Origin: Actinomycetota bacterium
GTDB taxonomy: Bacteria > Actinomycetota > Acidimicrobiia > Acidimicrobiales > Ilumatobacteraceae
NCBI GenBank assembly: GCA_010024485.1
Contig: RGGX01000002.1
Location: 1-28,591, forward strand
Direction: 5' to 3'
DNA length: 28,591 nucleotides
In this document: piece after piece, positions 27,232 through 28,591 of the stretch
How the letters are laid out: each line of letters opens with the position of its first letter
Position numbering within the stretch: position 1 is the first letter of the stretch
Program-made: the position numbers and the translations under genes
Notes under the pieces: model-generated
Seen by the model: the letters and a program-made list of their open reading frames with translations, nothing else
Database searches by the model: none
What the model was told of the DNA's origin: nothing

Positions 27232-28591
27232 CCGCTGTGGTACTCCTGGAGCGGCCGAACGGCGAGGGTCCGTCCGAGCGACTCCTCCATGCCCTGAACT
27301 GCGGCCAGGGCCGCGCTCACCGTCGTGAAGCAGCTGACCCGATGAAGGCTCGCGGCCTTGCGGATGTGCTCACCGTCGCTGCGCCCCTTGGAGCCGGTCG
27401 GGGTGTTCACCACGAGGGTGATCTCACCGCTGGCGATGAGATCGACCGCCGTCGGGCCGCTCTGGTCGTCCTGGAGTTTGTCGACAACCTGATCGACCTC
27501 GACGCCGTAGCGGCCGAGGTGGGCCGCGTTACCGCGGGTCGCGACGAGACGCATGCCGAGGGCGCGAAGGCGACGGGCGACCACGATGCCGGCCGGCTTG
27601 TCATGGTCGTTCAGCGAGAGGAAGGCGGAGCCCGACCCCGACGGCCCGTTGCCGGCGCCGAGTTCGGCCTTGAAGAACGCCTGACCGAAGGTCGTGTCGA
27701 TCCCCATGACCTCGCCGGTCGATCGCATCTCCGGTCCGAGCGCCGGATCGACCTCGGGGAAACGGTTGAACGGGAGCACCGCCTCCTTCACCGCGACGTG
27801 CCCGGTCACCGGGGCGGCGAGCAGCCCCTCGGTCCGAAGTTCCTCGAGTGAGGCACCGAGCATGACCCGCGTGGCCACCTTGGCGAGCGACACGCCGGTG
27901 GCCTTGGCCACGAAGGGCACCGTGCGGGAGGCACGGGGGTTGGCCTCGATCACGTAGACCGAGGTGCCGACCACCGCGAACTGCACGTTGATCAGCCCGC
28001 AGACGTCGAGTCGTTGGGCGATGGCCTCGGTGTAGGCGGTGATGACACCGACGACCCAGGCCGGAAGGGTCTGGGGCGGGATGGCGCAGGCCGAGTCACC
28101 GCTGTGCACGCCGGCTTCCTCGACGTGTTCCATCACACCGCCGATGAGGACCTCACCGGTGTGATCGCGGACGGCATCGACGTCGACCTCGATGGCGCTG
28201 GCGAGGAACCGGTCGATGAGCACCGGTCGCTCGGCCGAGAGTCCCCCCTCGCGCCCGAGGCTCCCGGCGCCCGAGAGCTCCTCCATGGCCGCCACGAGCG
28301 CCTGGTCGTCATGGATGATCTGCATGGCGCGACCACCGAGCACATAGGAGGGGCGCACCAGCACCGGGAAGCCGACCCGGGCGCAGATCTCACGGGCCTG
28401 ATCGAGATCGACCGCGGTGCCTCCGGGTGGCTGCGGGATGGACAGCTCCTCGCACAGGCGGTTCCACAGCTCGCGGTCCTCTGCCGCGTCGATCGATGAG
28501 GCCGGGGTCCCCGCGACAAGCTCGGCTGGGATCTCACCGGCCAGCTTCAGCGGGGTCTGGCCACCTAGCGAGACGATCACGCGCTCGGGAC
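27228..28591 (-). CDS. carB: carbamoyl phosphate synthase large subunit, C-terminal part (5' end outside window)
   Basis: This is the large subunit of the enzyme that makes carbamoyl phosphate from glutamine-derived ammonia, bicarbonate and 2 ATP. Only the last 454 or so residues lie in the window; the gene runs off the right edge. The visible part starts at PERVIVSLGGQTPLKLAGEI, equivalent to about residue 640 of the full protein. It then holds the second ATP-grasp domain (VRPSYVLGGRAMQI, INVQFAVVGTSVYVIEANPRASR) and the C-terminal MGS-like allosteric domain (about the last 140 residues, with TRGNAAHLGRYGVEVDQV and NTPTGSKGRSDGEHIRKAA). The stop overlaps the pyrD start by 4 nt. Carbamoyl phosphate also feeds argF. 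Confidence 0.97.
   Translation of the reverse strand, partial: PERVIVSLGGQTPLKLAGEIPAELVAGTPASSIDAAEDRELWNRLCEELSIPQPPGGTAVDLDQAREICARVGFPVLVRPSYVLGGRAMQIIHDDQALVAAMEELSGAGSLGREGGLSAERPVLIDRFLASAIEVDVDAVRDHTGEVLIGGVMEHVEEAGVHSGDSACAIPPQTLPAWVVGVITAYTEAIAQRLDVCGLINVQFAVVGTSVYVIEANPRASRTVPFVAKATGVSLAKVATRVMLGASLEELRTEGLLAAPVTGHVAVKEAVLPFNRFPEVDPALGPEMRSTGEVMGIDTTFGQAFFKAELGAGNGPSGSGSAFLSLNDHDKPAGIVVARRLRALGMRLVATRGNAAHLGRYGVEVDQVVDKLQDDQSGPTAVDLIASGEITLVVNTPTGSKGRSDGEHIRKAASLHRVSCFTTVSAALAAVQGMEESLGRTLAVRPLQEYHSG

Noticed and set aside
1..28591. CRISPR array, defence island, prophage or biosynthetic cluster
   Set aside because: No regularly spaced repeats and no relevant protein families were seen; all genes are core functions in conserved order.

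Overview
The window is a GC-rich chromosomal segment from an actinobacterium. I think the class Acidimicrobiia is most likely, but that is inference. The support is the order mihF-gmk-rpoZ-coaBC-metK-priA, the actinobacterial type of integration host factor, a DUF1844 gene divergent from infC, a PriA without a Walker A motif, and many starts placed 6-7 nt after a TANNNT box, as in leaderless actinobacterial genes. No transposase, integrase, phage gene, CRISPR array, tRNA gene or toxin-antitoxin pair was seen. This is core genome, densely packed, with nearly everything on the minus strand and many 4-nt ATGA/GTGA overlaps. I found no clear undescribed system.

Read in the direction of minus-strand transcription (right to left), the layout is as follows. 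(1) carB (cut by the right edge) and pyrD are pyrimidine genes. (2) mihF, gmk, rpoZ, coaBC, metK and priA cover nucleoid structure, GMP kinase, RNA polymerase omega, CoA synthesis, SAM synthesis and replication restart. (3) def, fmt, rsmB and a mogA/moaB-type gene form a tight cluster, with a divergent RsmC/YbxB-like methyltransferase. (4) hisG, a small degenerate cold-shock-domain gene and an alkyltransferase-like gene follow. (5) The translation block is infC-rpmI-rplT-TrmH-family methyltransferase, then pheS-pheT behind a 189-nt leader. (6) The arginine operon argC-argB-argD-argF-argR-argH is followed by a marC-like membrane gene. (7) tyrS comes last, then a possible rRNA promoter and leader at the left edge. 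Plus-strand genes are the DUF2332 gene, the YqgE/AlgH gene, the DUF1844 gene and the RsmC/YbxB-like gene.

The groups make sense together. CarB supplies carbamoyl phosphate to both the pyrimidine and arginine pathways. ArgR is encoded inside the operon it probably represses. def, fmt and rsmB process initiator tRNA, nascent chains and rRNA. MetK supplies SAM for the several methyltransferases.

The most useful second-look points are: an infC gene whose only sensible start is ATA; a possible leaderless leader ORF with a strong hairpin before pheST; a symmetric two-way -10 box between infC and the DUF1844 gene; an arginine cluster with no room for argJ or argG; a shortened RsmB; and a degenerate PriA. 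Start codons were corrected by Shine-Dalgarno position, operon overlap or leaderless promoter spacing where possible. All family assignments come from motif recognition by eye, without database searches.
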